Below are positions 16,808-25,868 of a stretch of 64,000 bases of DNA, one piece after another. Under the pieces are notes generated by a model. The model saw nothing but the letters and a program-made list of their open reading frames with translations. It was not told the DNA's origin and made no database searches. This DNA is from Nocardioides cavernae (GTDB taxonomy: Bacteria; Actinomycetota; Actinomycetes; Propionibacteriales; Nocardioidaceae), in the NCBI RefSeq assembly GCF_016907475.1, contig NZ_JAFBCA010000001.1:4340001-4404000 (forward strand), in the 5' to 3' direction. Both the position numbers and the translations under genes were made by a program. Within the stretch, counting starts at the first letter, position 1; the number at the start of each line of letters is the position of its first letter.

Positions 16808-19800
16808 GTGGGGATCAACGTCCTTGGTCCGCTGACCGTGGACGGACCGGGCCGTCTCGGCCCCCACGACCGAGTCGTACTGCAAGCCCTGGCCACGCGG
16901 TTGGGGCAGCCGGTGCGGGCGGACGAGCTGGTCGACGCTGTCTGGGGCGAGCGGCCACCGGCGTCGGCGCACAAGAACCTCCAGTCCTGCATCGTCCGGC
17001 TCCGCAAGGTGCTCGGCACGCAGGCGATCGAGACCTCGCCCCACGGCTACGTGCTGGCCGTGCCACCCGACGACCTCGACGCCCACGACTTCGAGGCGCG
17101 CGTGCACCGGGCCCGCGCACTCCTCGCGGCGGGCGAGACCGACAGGGTGGCGTTCCAGCTCGAGCAGGCCCTCGCCCAGTGGCGCGGCGCAGCCTTCGCC
17201 GACCTCACGGAGTGGCCGCCGGCCCGCCGGGAGGCCGGGCGGCTGGACGAGCTGCGCCTGGAGGCACAGGAGATGCACGTCGACGCGATGCTGCGCAGCG
17301 GCAGGGCACGTGAGGCGCTCTCGGATGCCCACGCCCTCGTGCGGGCGACTCCGCTGCGGGAGCGCCGATGGGAGCTGCTCGTCCTCGCGCAGTACCAGAC
17401 CGGCGCCCAGGGTGAGGCCCTGCGCTCCCTGCGCCAGCTGCGGACCGTCCTGGCACGCGAGCTCGGGATCGATCCCTCGCCGGAGATGGGCGCGCTGGAG
17501 CAATCGATCCTGAACCAGGACCCGAGCCTCATGGCGCCGCAGCCCCGCACGGGCAACGGTGAGTGCCCGTGGCAGGGCCTCAAGGCGTACGACGTCGACG
17601 ACGCCGACCGGTTCTTCGGCCGCTCGCGTGACGTGCAGGCGTGCCTCGACCTCCTCGCGGCGGGCTCCTTCGCCGCGCTGGTCGGCCCATCAGGCTCTGG
17701 GAAGTCGTCAATCATGCGCGCGGGGGTGCTGGCCGTGCTCCGCGACCGGGGACGCTCGATCGTCCTCGTCACGCCCACCGCGCGTCCGCTCGACGCCCTC
17801 ACCGCTCTGCCGGAGGGCGCCGACGAACGCACGGTCCTCGCAGTCGACCAGACCGAGGAGGTGTTCACCCTCTGTGACGACCCTGACGAGCGCAGGGAGT
17901 TCCTCGACCGGCTGGCCCGGGAGGTCGCCAGGCGGCCGGTCGTCGTGACCTTGCGCGGCGACCGGCTGACGCAGGTCACCGAGCACCCGGAGTTCAGCCG
18001 CCTGGTCGAGCGGTCACTCCAGCTCGTCGGGGCGTTGGACGAGGCCGCACTCCGTGAGGCCATCACCGGCCCGGCCCTGATGGCGGGGCTGGTCCTCCAG
18101 CCCGGCCTGGTGGACCTCCTCGTGCGCGAGGTCCGTGACGACCCCGGGGCACTTCCACTCCTATCGCACGCCCTGCAGGAGACCTGGCGGCGCCGCGAGG
18201 GCAACACGATGACCGTCGACGGGTACCACGCCAGCGGCGGGATCCATGGTGCTGTCGCCCAGTCCGCCGAACAGCTCTACGGCAGCACGCCCCCTGACCA
18301 GCGTCACCTGCTGCGCGACCTGCTGCTGCGCCTGGTCTCCCCCGGTGGCGAGGGTGAGGCAGTCCGCACCCAGGTCCCGCGCCGGCTGATCGCGGCCGAC
18401 GAGCCTCACGAGCAGCTCGTCGCGATGCTCGTCGACGCCCGGCTGGTGACCAGCGACGCGGGCGTCCTCGAGATCACCCACGAGGCGCTGGCGCGAGCCT
18501 GGCCACGCCTGCGCGGCTGGCTCGACGACGACGTCGAGGGCCAGCGCATCCGTCACCACCTCAGCGGCGCAGCGGACGCATGGGACACCCTCGGCCGCCC
18601 GGACAGCGAGCTCTACCGCGGGGTACGCCTGACCCGCGTGCTGGATTGGCAGTCCCGCACGGACAGCGCGCTCACCGACGCCGAGCGGGAGTTCCTCGAG
18701 CGGGCACGCACCGTCGCCGAGCTCGAGGAACAGACCGCCGCCGATCGGGCCCGGACGCAGGCTCGCCTGATCCGCCGGCTGCGGATCGTGCTCGGCGGTG
18801 CAGTCGTCCTCCTCGCGCTCGCGCTCGTCGCCGGCGGGTTCGCCGCGGTCCAGTCCGACCGCGCCAACCAGAACGCCGGACGTGCCGAACGGGCGGCCGT
18901 CTCCGCGGACGCTCGGCGGGTCGGGCTCCGGTCGCAGCTCACCGACGACATCAGCCTCTCGCTGCTGCTCGCGGTCGCGGGTGCTCGACTCGAGGACTCG
19001 CCGGAGACCCGGACGAACCTGATGACCGCGCTCTCCATGCGCCCACACCTGGTCCGGTCGGCGCCGCCCGGCGGCAGCTACATGGAGGGCCTGAGCGTCA
19101 GTCCCGACGGCCGCTGGATCGCCGCATCCGACGAGGCCAACTGGATGCACCTCTACGACGCCTCCACCAGTCGCCTGCTGCGAAGCTACGACGCAGGCCG
19201 TCCGCCGCGCGCCGGGCAGGCGTGGATCATGGGATCGTTCAGCCCGGACAGCAGGCAGCTCGCGGTCGTCCTGGAGTCAGTGGAGTCCACGGATCCAGTG
19301 CGCCTCCTGGATCCCGACACCATGCAACCGACGGCCACGAGACTGTCCTCCCCCGGACGGCAACCGGCGATCGGGTCCGACGTCCAGTTCAGTGAGGACG
19401 GACGCTATCTCGCGGCCTCCCTCGAGACAGTGCCGGAGCAGGAACGAGCCGGGGTCGCCGCGCCGACCTACGTTGCCGTGTGGGACCTGCGCTCGCCGTC
19501 CACGCCGCCCGTTCGCGTACCCACCGGGACCGCGGCCCAGGGCATTGCTCTCAGCCCGGACGGCAGCACCCTGTACACATCCGCGCCGCTGTCGGCCTAT
19601 CGGGTGGCGTCAGGCACGCGGATCTGGCGGCGCAGCGACATCACGGCGTTCCTGGGCGTCGACATCAACACCGCGGGGACCGTCCTGGCCCTCGACGGCG
19701 GGAACGACGGAGACGGGTTGTTGGTGGGCACGGCCGAGGGCAACACCGTTGCCACGCTTCGAGGACACCGGGAGGCCGTCTCCCCGGACATCCTGTTCTC

Positions 19801-21037
19801 GCACGACGACACACTCGTGGGCTCGAGCTCACGCGACGGTCAGCTCATCGTCTGGGACGCAGCAACCGGCCGGCGACTGGAGGGCTGGGACACCTTCGAT
19901 CCGTGGGGCGTCGGTTTCAGTCCGGACCATGACCTGGTCTACGGCGGGGGCGGCGACTCGATGTTGCGCACGTGGGACCTGTCGCTGCAGAACACGTACC
20001 TGCAGAGGACGAGCCAGGTCGGTGGCTCCACGGCATTCGCGCACGCCGAGATCTCCCCCAACGGACAGCAGGTGGTCTTCAGCTGGACCGACGACACCGG
20101 CAAGGGGTGGGTCAGGTTCGCGGACCTCGTCACCGGAGCCATCACACCCCCGGGGCGCCTCCGGACGAGCAAGGACCCGTGGTCCCTCGGGGCCTGGCAT
20201 CCCGAAGGCAGGCTGTACGCCGCACGCTGCGAGGCGTGCCCGGACTCGGGCGCCGCCCGTCTCCTCGACCCCACCACGGGCGAGCTCATCGTGAAGCGGA
20301 AGGTCGTCGGAGGCGAGCTCAACTCGCTCGCGTACGTCGACGAGGGCCGCAGCCTGTTCGCAGGCACCTGGGACGGGCCGCCCCACGTCGTCGACGCCGA
20401 GACCCTGCGGTCTCGCGACGAACCGTTGGACGTTCCGCCCTCCTGCTGCGCCACCCCGATCGGTGGCCCCGGGAGCACCGCGATGGTCTACGCGAGTTCG
20501 GGGGACGGCATCTCCGCCCACTGGCAGGTGATCGACGTCGACACGGGGGACGTGACGTCCGAGGGGAACGTCGACGTGTTCCCGGCCGCCTCGGTGGCCT
20601 CCCCGGACGGATCGACGGTCGCGGTGGGGGGTGACACCGGCGAAATCGTCGTCATCGACATCGCGTCCGGAGCGCAACGGCGATCCACCAGCCTGGGCGC
20701 CCCGCTGGTCTCGCTCAGCTACTCCGACGACGGAGAGCTGCTGGTCTCGGGCGCGAGCGACGGCGGCGCCAGTCTGTGGGACGCCGCGACGCTGGACCTC
20801 CTCGGCACCGTGTACCCGCCCCACCACGGCGAACCGACCCCGAGCAGCACCCAGTTCATCGGCGACACCCGCGACGTGGCGATCGCGTCCCACGACGGGT
20901 CGACCTACAGGTGGGACACCGAGGTCGACCGGGCCCTCGACTTCGCCTGCCAGATGGCCGGCCGCGACCTGACGGAGGAGGAGTGGACCCAGGTCCTTCC
21001 GGCCCAGCCGTACCAGTCCGTCTGCCCGCAGGACTGA
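16808..21037 (+). CDS. membrane-tethered BTAD / nSTAND NTPase / WD40 transcriptional regulator 2
   Basis: Paralog of 11667-15896 with the same length (1409) and layout: winged helix (about 1-85), BTAD (90-245), Walker A GPSGSGKSS at 293-301, Walker-B-like LAVDQTEE, ITHEALARAWPRLRGWL, a single membrane helix (660-682, IVLGGAVVLLALALVAGGFA), WD40 blades and a terminal Cys pair (FACQMAGRDL, SVCPQ). The N-terminal half is strongly conserved with regulator 1, while the propellers have diverged and this one holds extra Cys (CEACPDSG, PSCCATP), as expected if they bind different ligands. I take GTG 16808 as start; the frame is open back to 16253 but that part is antisense to the lipoproteins. Role in control of the adjacent small genes is inference. 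Confidence 0.9.
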   Translation: MGINVLGPLTVDGPGRLGPHDRVVLQALATRLGQPVRADELVDAVWGERPPASAHKNLQSCIVRLRKVLGTQAIETSPHGYVLAVPPDDLDAHDFEARVHRARALLAAGETDRVAFQLEQALAQWRGAAFADLTEWPPARREAGRLDELRLEAQEMHVDAMLRSGRAREALSDAHALVRATPLRERRWELLVLAQYQTGAQGEALRSLRQLRTVLARELGIDPSPEMGALEQSILNQDPSLMAPQPRTGNGECPWQGLKAYDVDDADRFFGRSRDVQACLDLLAAGSFAALVGPSGSGKSSIMRAGVLAVLRDRGRSIVLVTPTARPLDALTALPEGADERTVLAVDQTEEVFTLCDDPDERREFLDRLAREVARRPVVVTLRGDRLTQVTEHPEFSRLVERSLQLVGALDEAALREAITGPALMAGLVLQPGLVDLLVREVRDDPGALPLLSHALQETWRRREGNTMTVDGYHASGGIHGAVAQSAEQLYGSTPPDQRHLLRDLLLRLVSPGGEGEAVRTQVPRRLIAADEPHEQLVAMLVDARLVTSDAGVLEITHEALARAWPRLRGWLDDDVEGQRIRHHLSGAADAWDTLGRPDSELYRGVRLTRVLDWQSRTDSALTDAEREFLERARTVAELEEQTAADRARTQARLIRRLRIVLGGAVVLLALALVAGGFAAVQSDRANQNAGRAERAAVSADARRVGLRSQLTDDISLSLLLAVAGARLEDSPETRTNLMTALSMRPHLVRSAPPGGSYMEGLSVSPDGRWIAASDEANWMHLYDASTSRLLRSYDAGRPPRAGQAWIMGSFSPDSRQLAVVLESVESTDPVRLLDPDTMQPTATRLSSPGRQPAIGSDVQFSEDGRYLAASLETVPEQERAGVAAPTYVAVWDLRSPSTPPVRVPTGTAAQGIALSPDGSTLYTSAPLSAYRVASGTRIWRRSDITAFLGVDINTAGTVLALDGGNDGDGLLVGTAEGNTVATLRGHREAVSPDILFSHDDTLVGSSSRDGQLIVWDAATGRRLEGWDTFDPWGVGFSPDHDLVYGGGGDSMLRTWDLSLQNTYLQRTSQVGGSTAFAHAEISPNGQQVVFSWTDDTGKGWVRFADLVTGAITPPGRLRTSKDPWSLGAWHPEGRLYAARCEACPDSGAARLLDPTTGELIVKRKVVGGELNSLAYVDEGRSLFAGTWDGPPHVVDAETLRSRDEPLDVPPSCCATPIGGPGSTAMVYASSGDGISAHWQVIDVDTGDVTSEGNVDVFPAASVASPDGSTVAVGGDTGEIVVIDIASGAQRRSTSLGAPLVSLSYSDDGELLVSGASDGGASLWDAATLDLLGTVYPPHHGEPTPSSTQFIGDTRDVAIASHDGSTYRWDTEVDRALDFACQMAGRDLTEEEWTQVLPAQPYQSVCPQD

Positions 21038-21050
21038 CACCCTTGCCATC

Positions 21051-21069
21051 GTGACAGTGCCACTGTCAC
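21051..21069. promoter_or_regulatory. perfect 9-bp-arm palindrome, candidate repressor operator
   Basis: GTGACAGTG-C-CACTGTCAC is a perfect inverted repeat ending 9 nt before the ATG of the LLM oxidoreductase gene and overlapping the candidate -10 hexamer CACAGT (21067-21072). No T-run follows, so it is not a terminator for regulator 2. TGACA/TGTCA arms are frequent in TetR-type operators; no such regulator is encoded nearby. Confidence 0.65.
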
Positions 21070-21078
21070 AGTTGTCGC

Positions 21079-22119
21079 ATGCGTCTCGCCACCCTGCTGA
21101 TGTACGACGGCAACCCGCGCAAGGCCGCCGACGAGGTGGTCGCCCTGGAGCGGGCGGGACTCGACAGCGTGTGGGTCGCGGAGGCCTACGGCTTCGACGC
21201 CCCCACGCTGATGGGCTACCTGGCCGCCACGACCGAGACCGTGAAGATCGGCTCGGGCATCCTCAACATCTACTCACGCACCCCGGGCGCCCTGCTCCAG
21301 ACCGCGGCCGGGCTGGACAACGTCAGCCAGGGCCGGGCGATCCTGGGTCTCGGGGTGAGCGGGCCGCAGGTGGTCGAGGGCTTCCACGGGGTGCCCTACC
21401 GCAAGCCGATGGCGCGCACCGCCGAGGTCGTCGACATCATCCGCCGCGGCCTCAGGCGCGAGCCGCTGTCGGCCGACGGCGAGTTCCACCTGCCACTGAC
21501 CAAGGAGGACGGCGCCGTCACCGGCCTCGGCAAGCCGCTCAAGCTGCTCACCCGGCCCGAGCGCGACAGCATCCCGATCTGGATCGCCGCACTGGGCCCG
21601 AAGAACGTCGCGCAGACCGCCGAGATCGCCGACGGCTGGATCCCGCACCTCTTCCACCCCGAGAAGGCACACCTCGTCTGGGGTGACGCCCTCGCGGCCG
21701 GCAACGCCAGGCGACAGGAGGGCCTCGGTCCCCTGCAGGTGATGGCCGGCGGCATGGTGGCCATCGGCGAGGGCCCCGACACCAAGTCGCTGCTCGACTT
21801 CGCGCGCCCGATCTTCGCCCTCTACGTCGGCGGCATGGGCGCCAAGGGCAAGAACTTCTACAACGACGTCGCGCGGTCCTACGGGTACGAGAAGGAGGCG
21901 GAGGAGATCCAGGACCTCTACCTCTCCGGCAAGAAGCGGGAGGCCGAGGCGCTCGTCCCGACCGAGTGGCTCGAGGCCGCCAACCTCGTCGGCCCGGCGT
22001 CGTACGTCCGGGAGCGCATCGCCGCCTTCAGGGAGGCCGGGGTCACCGACCTCAACATCACGCCCGTCTCGGAGGATCCGGCCGCCACCGTGGCGCAGGT
22101 GAAGGAATGGGTGTCCTGA
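21079..22119 (+). CDS. LLM-class F420-dependent oxidoreductase
   Basis: TIM-barrel luciferase-like monooxygenase-family protein of 346 residues. Diagnostic segments are MRLATLLMYDGNPRKAADEV, LDSVWVAEAYGFDAPTLMGY, VKIGSGILNIYSRTPGALLQ and RAILGLGVSGPQVVEGFHG, the layout of actinobacterial F420-binding LLM enzymes; PIWIAALGPKNVAQTAEIAD is the usual C-terminal strand. The substrate is unknown. A perfect palindrome sits directly before the start, so expression is probably repressor-controlled. The MpaB-like gene downstream overlaps by 13 nt and would be co-transcribed; together they suggest an inducible oxidation step. Confidence 0.93.
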   Translation: MRLATLLMYDGNPRKAADEVVALERAGLDSVWVAEAYGFDAPTLMGYLAATTETVKIGSGILNIYSRTPGALLQTAAGLDNVSQGRAILGLGVSGPQVVEGFHGVPYRKPMARTAEVVDIIRRGLRREPLSADGEFHLPLTKEDGAVTGLGKPLKLLTRPERDSIPIWIAALGPKNVAQTAEIADGWIPHLFHPEKAHLVWGDALAAGNARRQEGLGPLQVMAGGMVAIGEGPDTKSLLDFARPIFALYVGGMGAKGKNFYNDVARSYGYEKEAEEIQDLYLSGKKREAEALVPTEWLEAANLVGPASYVRERIAAFREAGVTDLNITPVSEDPAATVAQVKEWVS

Positions 22120-22994
22120 GCCTCGTGCACGCCCCGGGCCGCTACGCCAACCTGCGCCGGATCCGGTCCCTGGACCCGGAGGTCGACCACGACGAGATCC
22201 TGCGGCTGACCGCCCGCCTCGAGTTCCCGTGGGACTACACGCAGGGCACCGGCATCGCCTTCATGCGCGACTACGGCGTCCCCTCGATCGCCGCCGTCCT
22301 CGATCGCACGCGGGAGTTCGAGGACCACGGCACCAAGCGCTACGACGACACCATCCTCATCGGCGACGAGGCCACCCTCGACGGCATCGACTCACCGCGC
22401 TCCTACGCCGCACTGCGCCGGCTCAACCGCATCCACGGCCACTACGACATCCCCGACCACGAGCTCGCCTACGTCCTCGCCACCACCATCGTCGGCCCCG
22501 TCCGCTGGATCGAGGCCTACGGCTGGCGCCGCCTCGACGACCACGAGCTCGCCGCGATCACGAAGGTGACCACCCGCTTCGGCGAGCTGATGGGGATCAA
22601 GGGCCTGCCCACGACGTACGACGGGTACCTGGCGCTGCTCGTCGACTACGAGCGCCGCCACTTCGCCCACACCCCGGAGGCCACCCGGCTGGCCGAGGCA
22701 TCGATCCGGATCGCGAAGGAGGTCGCGCCGGCGCCGCTGCGACCCCTGCTGCGGCGCGTCACCATCGCGGTCATGGACGAGCCGCTGCGCGAGGCGCTCG
22801 GCCTGCCGCGCCAGCCGCGGTGGCTCGTCCGGGCGGTGCGCGGCGGGTTGCGGGCACGCGGGCGGCTGCTGCGGCTCGCTCCCCCACGCCGGACGGCGTA
22901 CGCCCACCGGCCGACCAGCTACCCGCACGGCTACCGGCTCGAGGACCTCGGGCCGACCACGATGCTCGACGCGCTCAACAGGTCGGCGTCATGA
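22107..22994 (+). CDS. MpaB-like oxygenase family protein (DUF2236)
   Basis: 295 residues from ATG 22107, which overlaps the LLM gene end; the longer frame to 21966 lies inside that gene and is not used. Segments GRYANLRRIRSLDPEVDHDEI, RLNRIHGHYDIPDHELAYVL, VGPVRWIEAYGWRRL and YLALLVDYERRHFAHTPEA (each shortened here as cues) fit the rubber-oxygenase/MpaB DUF2236 fold; the invariant His in HGHYDIPDHE and the RxF/H region are the likely b-type haem ligands in the family. Biological substrate is unknown. Basic C-terminal third (RAVRGGLRARGRLLRL) may contact membrane. Confidence 0.75.
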   Translation: MGVLSLVHAPGRYANLRRIRSLDPEVDHDEILRLTARLEFPWDYTQGTGIAFMRDYGVPSIAAVLDRTREFEDHGTKRYDDTILIGDEATLDGIDSPRSYAALRRLNRIHGHYDIPDHELAYVLATTIVGPVRWIEAYGWRRLDDHELAAITKVTTRFGELMGIKGLPTTYDGYLALLVDYERRHFAHTPEATRLAEASIRIAKEVAPAPLRPLLRRVTIAVMDEPLREALGLPRQPRWLVRAVRGGLRARGRLLRLAPPRRTAYAHRPTSYPHGYRLEDLGPTTMLDALNRSAS

Positions 22995-23014
22995 CGCGAC
23001 GTCCACCAGGGTGT

Positions 23015-23536
23015 TCACCAGGGCCGGTCGAGCAAGCCCGCCCTGCCTCGCTGCTGCTCACCGAGCTGGGCGTCGAGGATCAGCAGCGCGCCGGTGAGCG
23101 CCGGCGTCGCCCACTGCAGCCACGCCAGCTTGCCGCGGGCGTCCTCGGCGACCTCGGGCTCCCGGGGGTGGCCGTCCTCCCCGCTCGCGTCGCCGAGGCG
23201 TTGCCCGTAGACGTACGCCGCCGCGGACGCGGCCACGGCAGCCCCGGTGAGCGCCGTCTTGGCCACCACGGACGCGGTGGTCGGCGGGTGCGACGCCACG
23301 CGGTTGCGGTTGTCGGCGAGGATCGCGATCCCGCTCAGCAGGTGCAGCCCGATCGCGGCGCCCTGCACCGGACCCCACCGCTCCCAGCCGGTCCCCGAGA
23401 CCTCGACCCGCTCCTGCTCGGTGTCGGGCTCGCGCGCGGCCTGGTTGAGCCCGACCGCCCCCATCAGCGAGCCGCCGAACCACGCGGCGTTCGTGACGAG
23501 GTGGGTGGCGCGCACGGCCGTGCTGATGAGAGTCAT
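23015..23536 (-). CDS. small integral membrane protein
   Basis: 173 residues from ATG 23536, which diverges from the acyl-CoA dehydrogenase gene. About four hydrophobic helices (12-32, 57-75, 87-108, 137-157) with TNAAWFGGSLMGAVGLN at the first and a charged cytosolic-looking loop (RLGDASGEDGHPREPEVAEDARG) between the third and fourth. Resembles actinobacterial multi-helix proteins of unknown role; no motif lets me assign a function. The longer frame to 23731 has no ribosome site and is rejected. Confidence 0.75.
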   Translation of the reverse strand: MTLISTAVRATHLVTNAAWFGGSLMGAVGLNQAAREPDTEQERVEVSGTGWERWGPVQGAAIGLHLLSGIAILADNRNRVASHPPTTASVVAKTALTGAAVAASAAAYVYGQRLGDASGEDGHPREPEVAEDARGKLAWLQWATPALTGALLILDAQLGEQQRGRAGLLDRPW

Positions 23537-23615
23537 GCCGCCAACGTAGGCACGCCGCACCGGCGTTGCCTCGCCCCGTCGGGGAGGTCCACCACCCCGA
23601 CCGATCGGAGGAACC

Positions 23616-24764
23616 ATGCCTGACCGCCCCAGCATCCTCGAGCAGGAGCACGAGGACTTCCGCGCCGTGGCCCGCGCCTTCTTCGAGAAGGAGGTGGCGC
23701 CCCACCACGCCGCCTGGGAGCAGGCAGGCATCGTCGACCGCGAGGTCTGGCGCAGGGCCGGCGAGCGCGGGCTGCTGTGCTTCGACGTCGACGAGGCCTA
23801 CGGCGGGCCGGGGATCAAGGACTTCCGCTACAACATGGTGCTCGCCGAGGAGTCGGCGCGGGCCGGAGCCTCCGGGCCCGGCTTCGCCGTGCACACCGAC
23901 ATCATCGTCCCCTACATCTCCTCGCTCGGGACGGAGGAGCAGAAGCAGCGGTGGCTGCCGGGCTGCGTCTCCGGCGACCTGGTCACCGCCATCGCGATGA
24001 CCGAGCCCGGTGCCGGGTCCGACCTGCAGGGCATCCGTACGACGGCGGTGGACGCCGGCGACCACTACGTGCTCAACGGGTCGAAGACCTTCATCTCCAA
24101 CGGGATCCTGTCCGACCTGGTCGTCGTGGTCTGCCGGACCGACCCCGACGCGGGACACCAGGGCATCTCGCTGCTCGTCGTCGAGCGAGGCATGGAGGGC
24201 TTCGAGCGCGGCCGCAACCTCGCCAAGATGGGGCTGCACGCCCAGGACACCGCCGAGCTGTCCTTCACCGACGTACGGGTGCCGAAGGAGAACCTGCTCG
24301 GCGCGGAGGGTTCCGGGTTCGTGTCACTGATGGAGAACCTCCCCCAGGAGCGCATCTCGATCGGCTGCATCGCCGTCGCCGCGATCGAGCACGTCCTCGA
24401 CCTGTGCCTGGCGTACGCCAAGGAGCGGGAGGCGTTCGGCAAGCCGATCGGGAAGTTCCAGCACAACCGCTTCGTGCTGGCCGAGATGGCCACCGAGGCG
24501 CACATCGCGCGGGTCTTCATCAACGACTGCGTGCTGCGGCTCAACGCCGGAGAGGTCGACACAGCGCTGGCGTCGATGGCGAAGTGGTGGACCACCGAGC
24601 TGCAGAAGCGGGTCGTCGACGCCGGCGTTCAGCTGCACGGCGGCTACGGCTACATGGACGAGTACCCGATCTCCAAGGCCTACACCGACTCGCGGATCCA
24701 GACGATCTACGGCGGCACGACCGAGATCCAGAAGGAGATCATCGGGCGGATGCTGGGCCTGTAG
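23616..24764 (+). CDS. acyl-CoA dehydrogenase
   Basis: FAD-dependent acyl-CoA dehydrogenase of 382 residues, the normal length. A ribosome site AGGAGG-like (cggaggaacc) precedes ATG 23616. Signatures: AMTEPGAGSDLQGIRTTA (FAD/substrate loop, about 129-146), NGSKTFISNGILSDLVVV, QERISIGCIAVAAIEHVLD, REAFGKPIGKFQHNRFVLAEM and YGGTTEIQKEIIGRMLGL, whose Glu in the GTTEI region is the catalytic base in the family. It introduces a trans-2 double bond in acyl-CoA during beta-oxidation; chain-length specificity is not readable. It stands alone, without adjacent ETF or thiolase. Confidence 0.95.
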   Translation: MPDRPSILEQEHEDFRAVARAFFEKEVAPHHAAWEQAGIVDREVWRRAGERGLLCFDVDEAYGGPGIKDFRYNMVLAEESARAGASGPGFAVHTDIIVPYISSLGTEEQKQRWLPGCVSGDLVTAIAMTEPGAGSDLQGIRTTAVDAGDHYVLNGSKTFISNGILSDLVVVVCRTDPDAGHQGISLLVVERGMEGFERGRNLAKMGLHAQDTAELSFTDVRVPKENLLGAEGSGFVSLMENLPQERISIGCIAVAAIEHVLDLCLAYAKEREAFGKPIGKFQHNRFVLAEMATEAHIARVFINDCVLRLNAGEVDTALASMAKWWTTELQKRVVDAGVQLHGGYGYMDEYPISKAYTDSRIQTIYGGTTEIQKEIIGRMLGL

Positions 24765-24795
24765 GCAGTTGGTGGCGATCGTCTACGTTCGGGGC

Positions 24796-25011
24796 ATGGA
24801 CCTTTTCGAGATGGACGAGACCCAGACCATGACCCGCGAGGAGGCCGCTGCCCGGCTGCGCGCCCTCGCCGACTCGCTCGCCAAGCACAACTCGGTGGAG
24901 TTCTCCCGCGAGGGCGGCCGCGTCACGGTGGCCGTGCCCGACGAGGTGCGGCTCAAGGTCGAGGTCGAGCTCGGCGACGACAACGAGATCGAGATCGAGC
25001 TCACCTGGTAG
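24796..25011 (+). CDS. amphi-Trp domain protein
   Basis: A 71-residue protein ending EIEIELTW, with the characteristic MTREEAAARLRALADSLAKH segment and alternating beta strand VEFSREGGRVTVAVPDEVRL. This matches the small amphi-Trp family, whose function is unknown. ATG 24796 is chosen because TACGTT (24784-24789) ends 7 nt before it, a leaderless signature; the frame's earlier ATG (24769) lies upstream of that promoter. Confidence 0.85.
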   Translation: MDLFEMDETQTMTREEAAARLRALADSLAKHNSVEFSREGGRVTVAVPDEVRLKVEVELGDDNEIEIELTW

Positions 25012-25029
25012 CCACCTCGTCGGCCCGCC

Positions 25030-25860
25030 TCAGCGGACCGGCAGCCCCAGCTGCTCGAGCGCCTCGCGCAGGCGGTGCCGCCCGGCCATCGACTCCGGTC
25101 CCGCGAGCCGGGTGAGGACGCGGTCGGTCCAGCCGCCCACCAGCCCGTACCTCTCGTTGTAGTGGGTGAGCCGCTCGTCGTACGCCGTGAGCTGGGCGTC
25201 GGCGCGCTCGGCGTCGTACGTCTCCTGGTGCAGCACCGCCTCCTGCGGGAGCCGCGGCTTCACGCCGGCGTGCTCGGCCGGGTCGGGACGCCCGACGGCG
25301 AGGCCGAACGCGGCGACGGCGTGGGCCGGGAGCCCGAGCTCCGCGGCGACGTCCTCGGGGTTGTTGCGTATCGCGCCGACGAAGCAGCTGCCGAGGCCGA
25401 GTGACTCCGCGGCGACGACGGCGTTCTGGGCGGCGAGCGCGACGTCGATGAACCCGATGAGCGCGGTCTCGAGGTAGTCGGCGGCCTCGAGCTTGTGCCC
25501 ACGGCGCTCAGCGAGCCGGCGGGCGCGACCGAGGTCGGCGACCCAGACCAGCAGGAGCGGGGCCTCGGCGACGAACTGCTGCCGCGCGGCAAGCGTGGAG
25601 AGCCGACGGCGGCGCTGAGGGTCGCGCACCGCGACGACGCTCCACGGCTGGAGGTTGGAGGACGTCGGGGCGGACTGCGCCGCCGCGACGAGCGTCCGCA
25701 GCTCGTCGTCGGAGACCTCACCCGGCAGGAACCGGCGCACCGAGCGGTGGGCGAGCTGGAGCCGGACCACGTCGGGCACCTCGGTGTGGTCGGGCTCCTC
25801 GGTCGCGCCGTAGCGCTGGTTCCAGCCGGTGTCCTGCGCGCGGTCGGTGATGGTCATCAT
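25030..25860 (-). CDS. nitroreductase-family NAD(P)H-dependent FMN oxidoreductase
   Basis: 276 residues, NfsA/FRP-type nitroreductase. The FMN-binding start LAHRSVRRFLPGEVSDDEL and SAPTSSNLQPWSVVAVRDP are plain, as are AAQNAVVAAESLGLGSCFVG and AAFGLAVGRPDP. Such enzymes reduce nitroaromatics, quinones or flavins; the natural substrate is unknown. Two adjacent ATGs (25860, 25857) follow GAGGAGCC. A perfect 16-bp palindrome covers the likely transcription start just upstream, so the gene has its own repressor-controlled promoter although an alpha/beta-hydrolase gene lies 46 nt upstream on the same strand. Confidence 0.92.
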   Translation of the reverse strand: MMTITDRAQDTGWNQRYGATEEPDHTEVPDVVRLQLAHRSVRRFLPGEVSDDELRTLVAAAQSAPTSSNLQPWSVVAVRDPQRRRRLSTLAARQQFVAEAPLLLVWVADLGRARRLAERRGHKLEAADYLETALIGFIDVALAAQNAVVAAESLGLGSCFVGAIRNNPEDVAAELGLPAHAVAAFGLAVGRPDPAEHAGVKPRLPQEAVLHQETYDAERADAQLTAYDERLTHYNERYGLVGGWTDRVLTRLAGPESMAGRHRLREALEQLGLPVR

Positions 25861-25868
25861 GGCTCCTC

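Noticed and set aside
21051..21069. Palindrome read as a terminator of BTAD regulator 2
   Set aside because: There is no T-run and it abuts the next start codon and its -10 region; an operator fits better.
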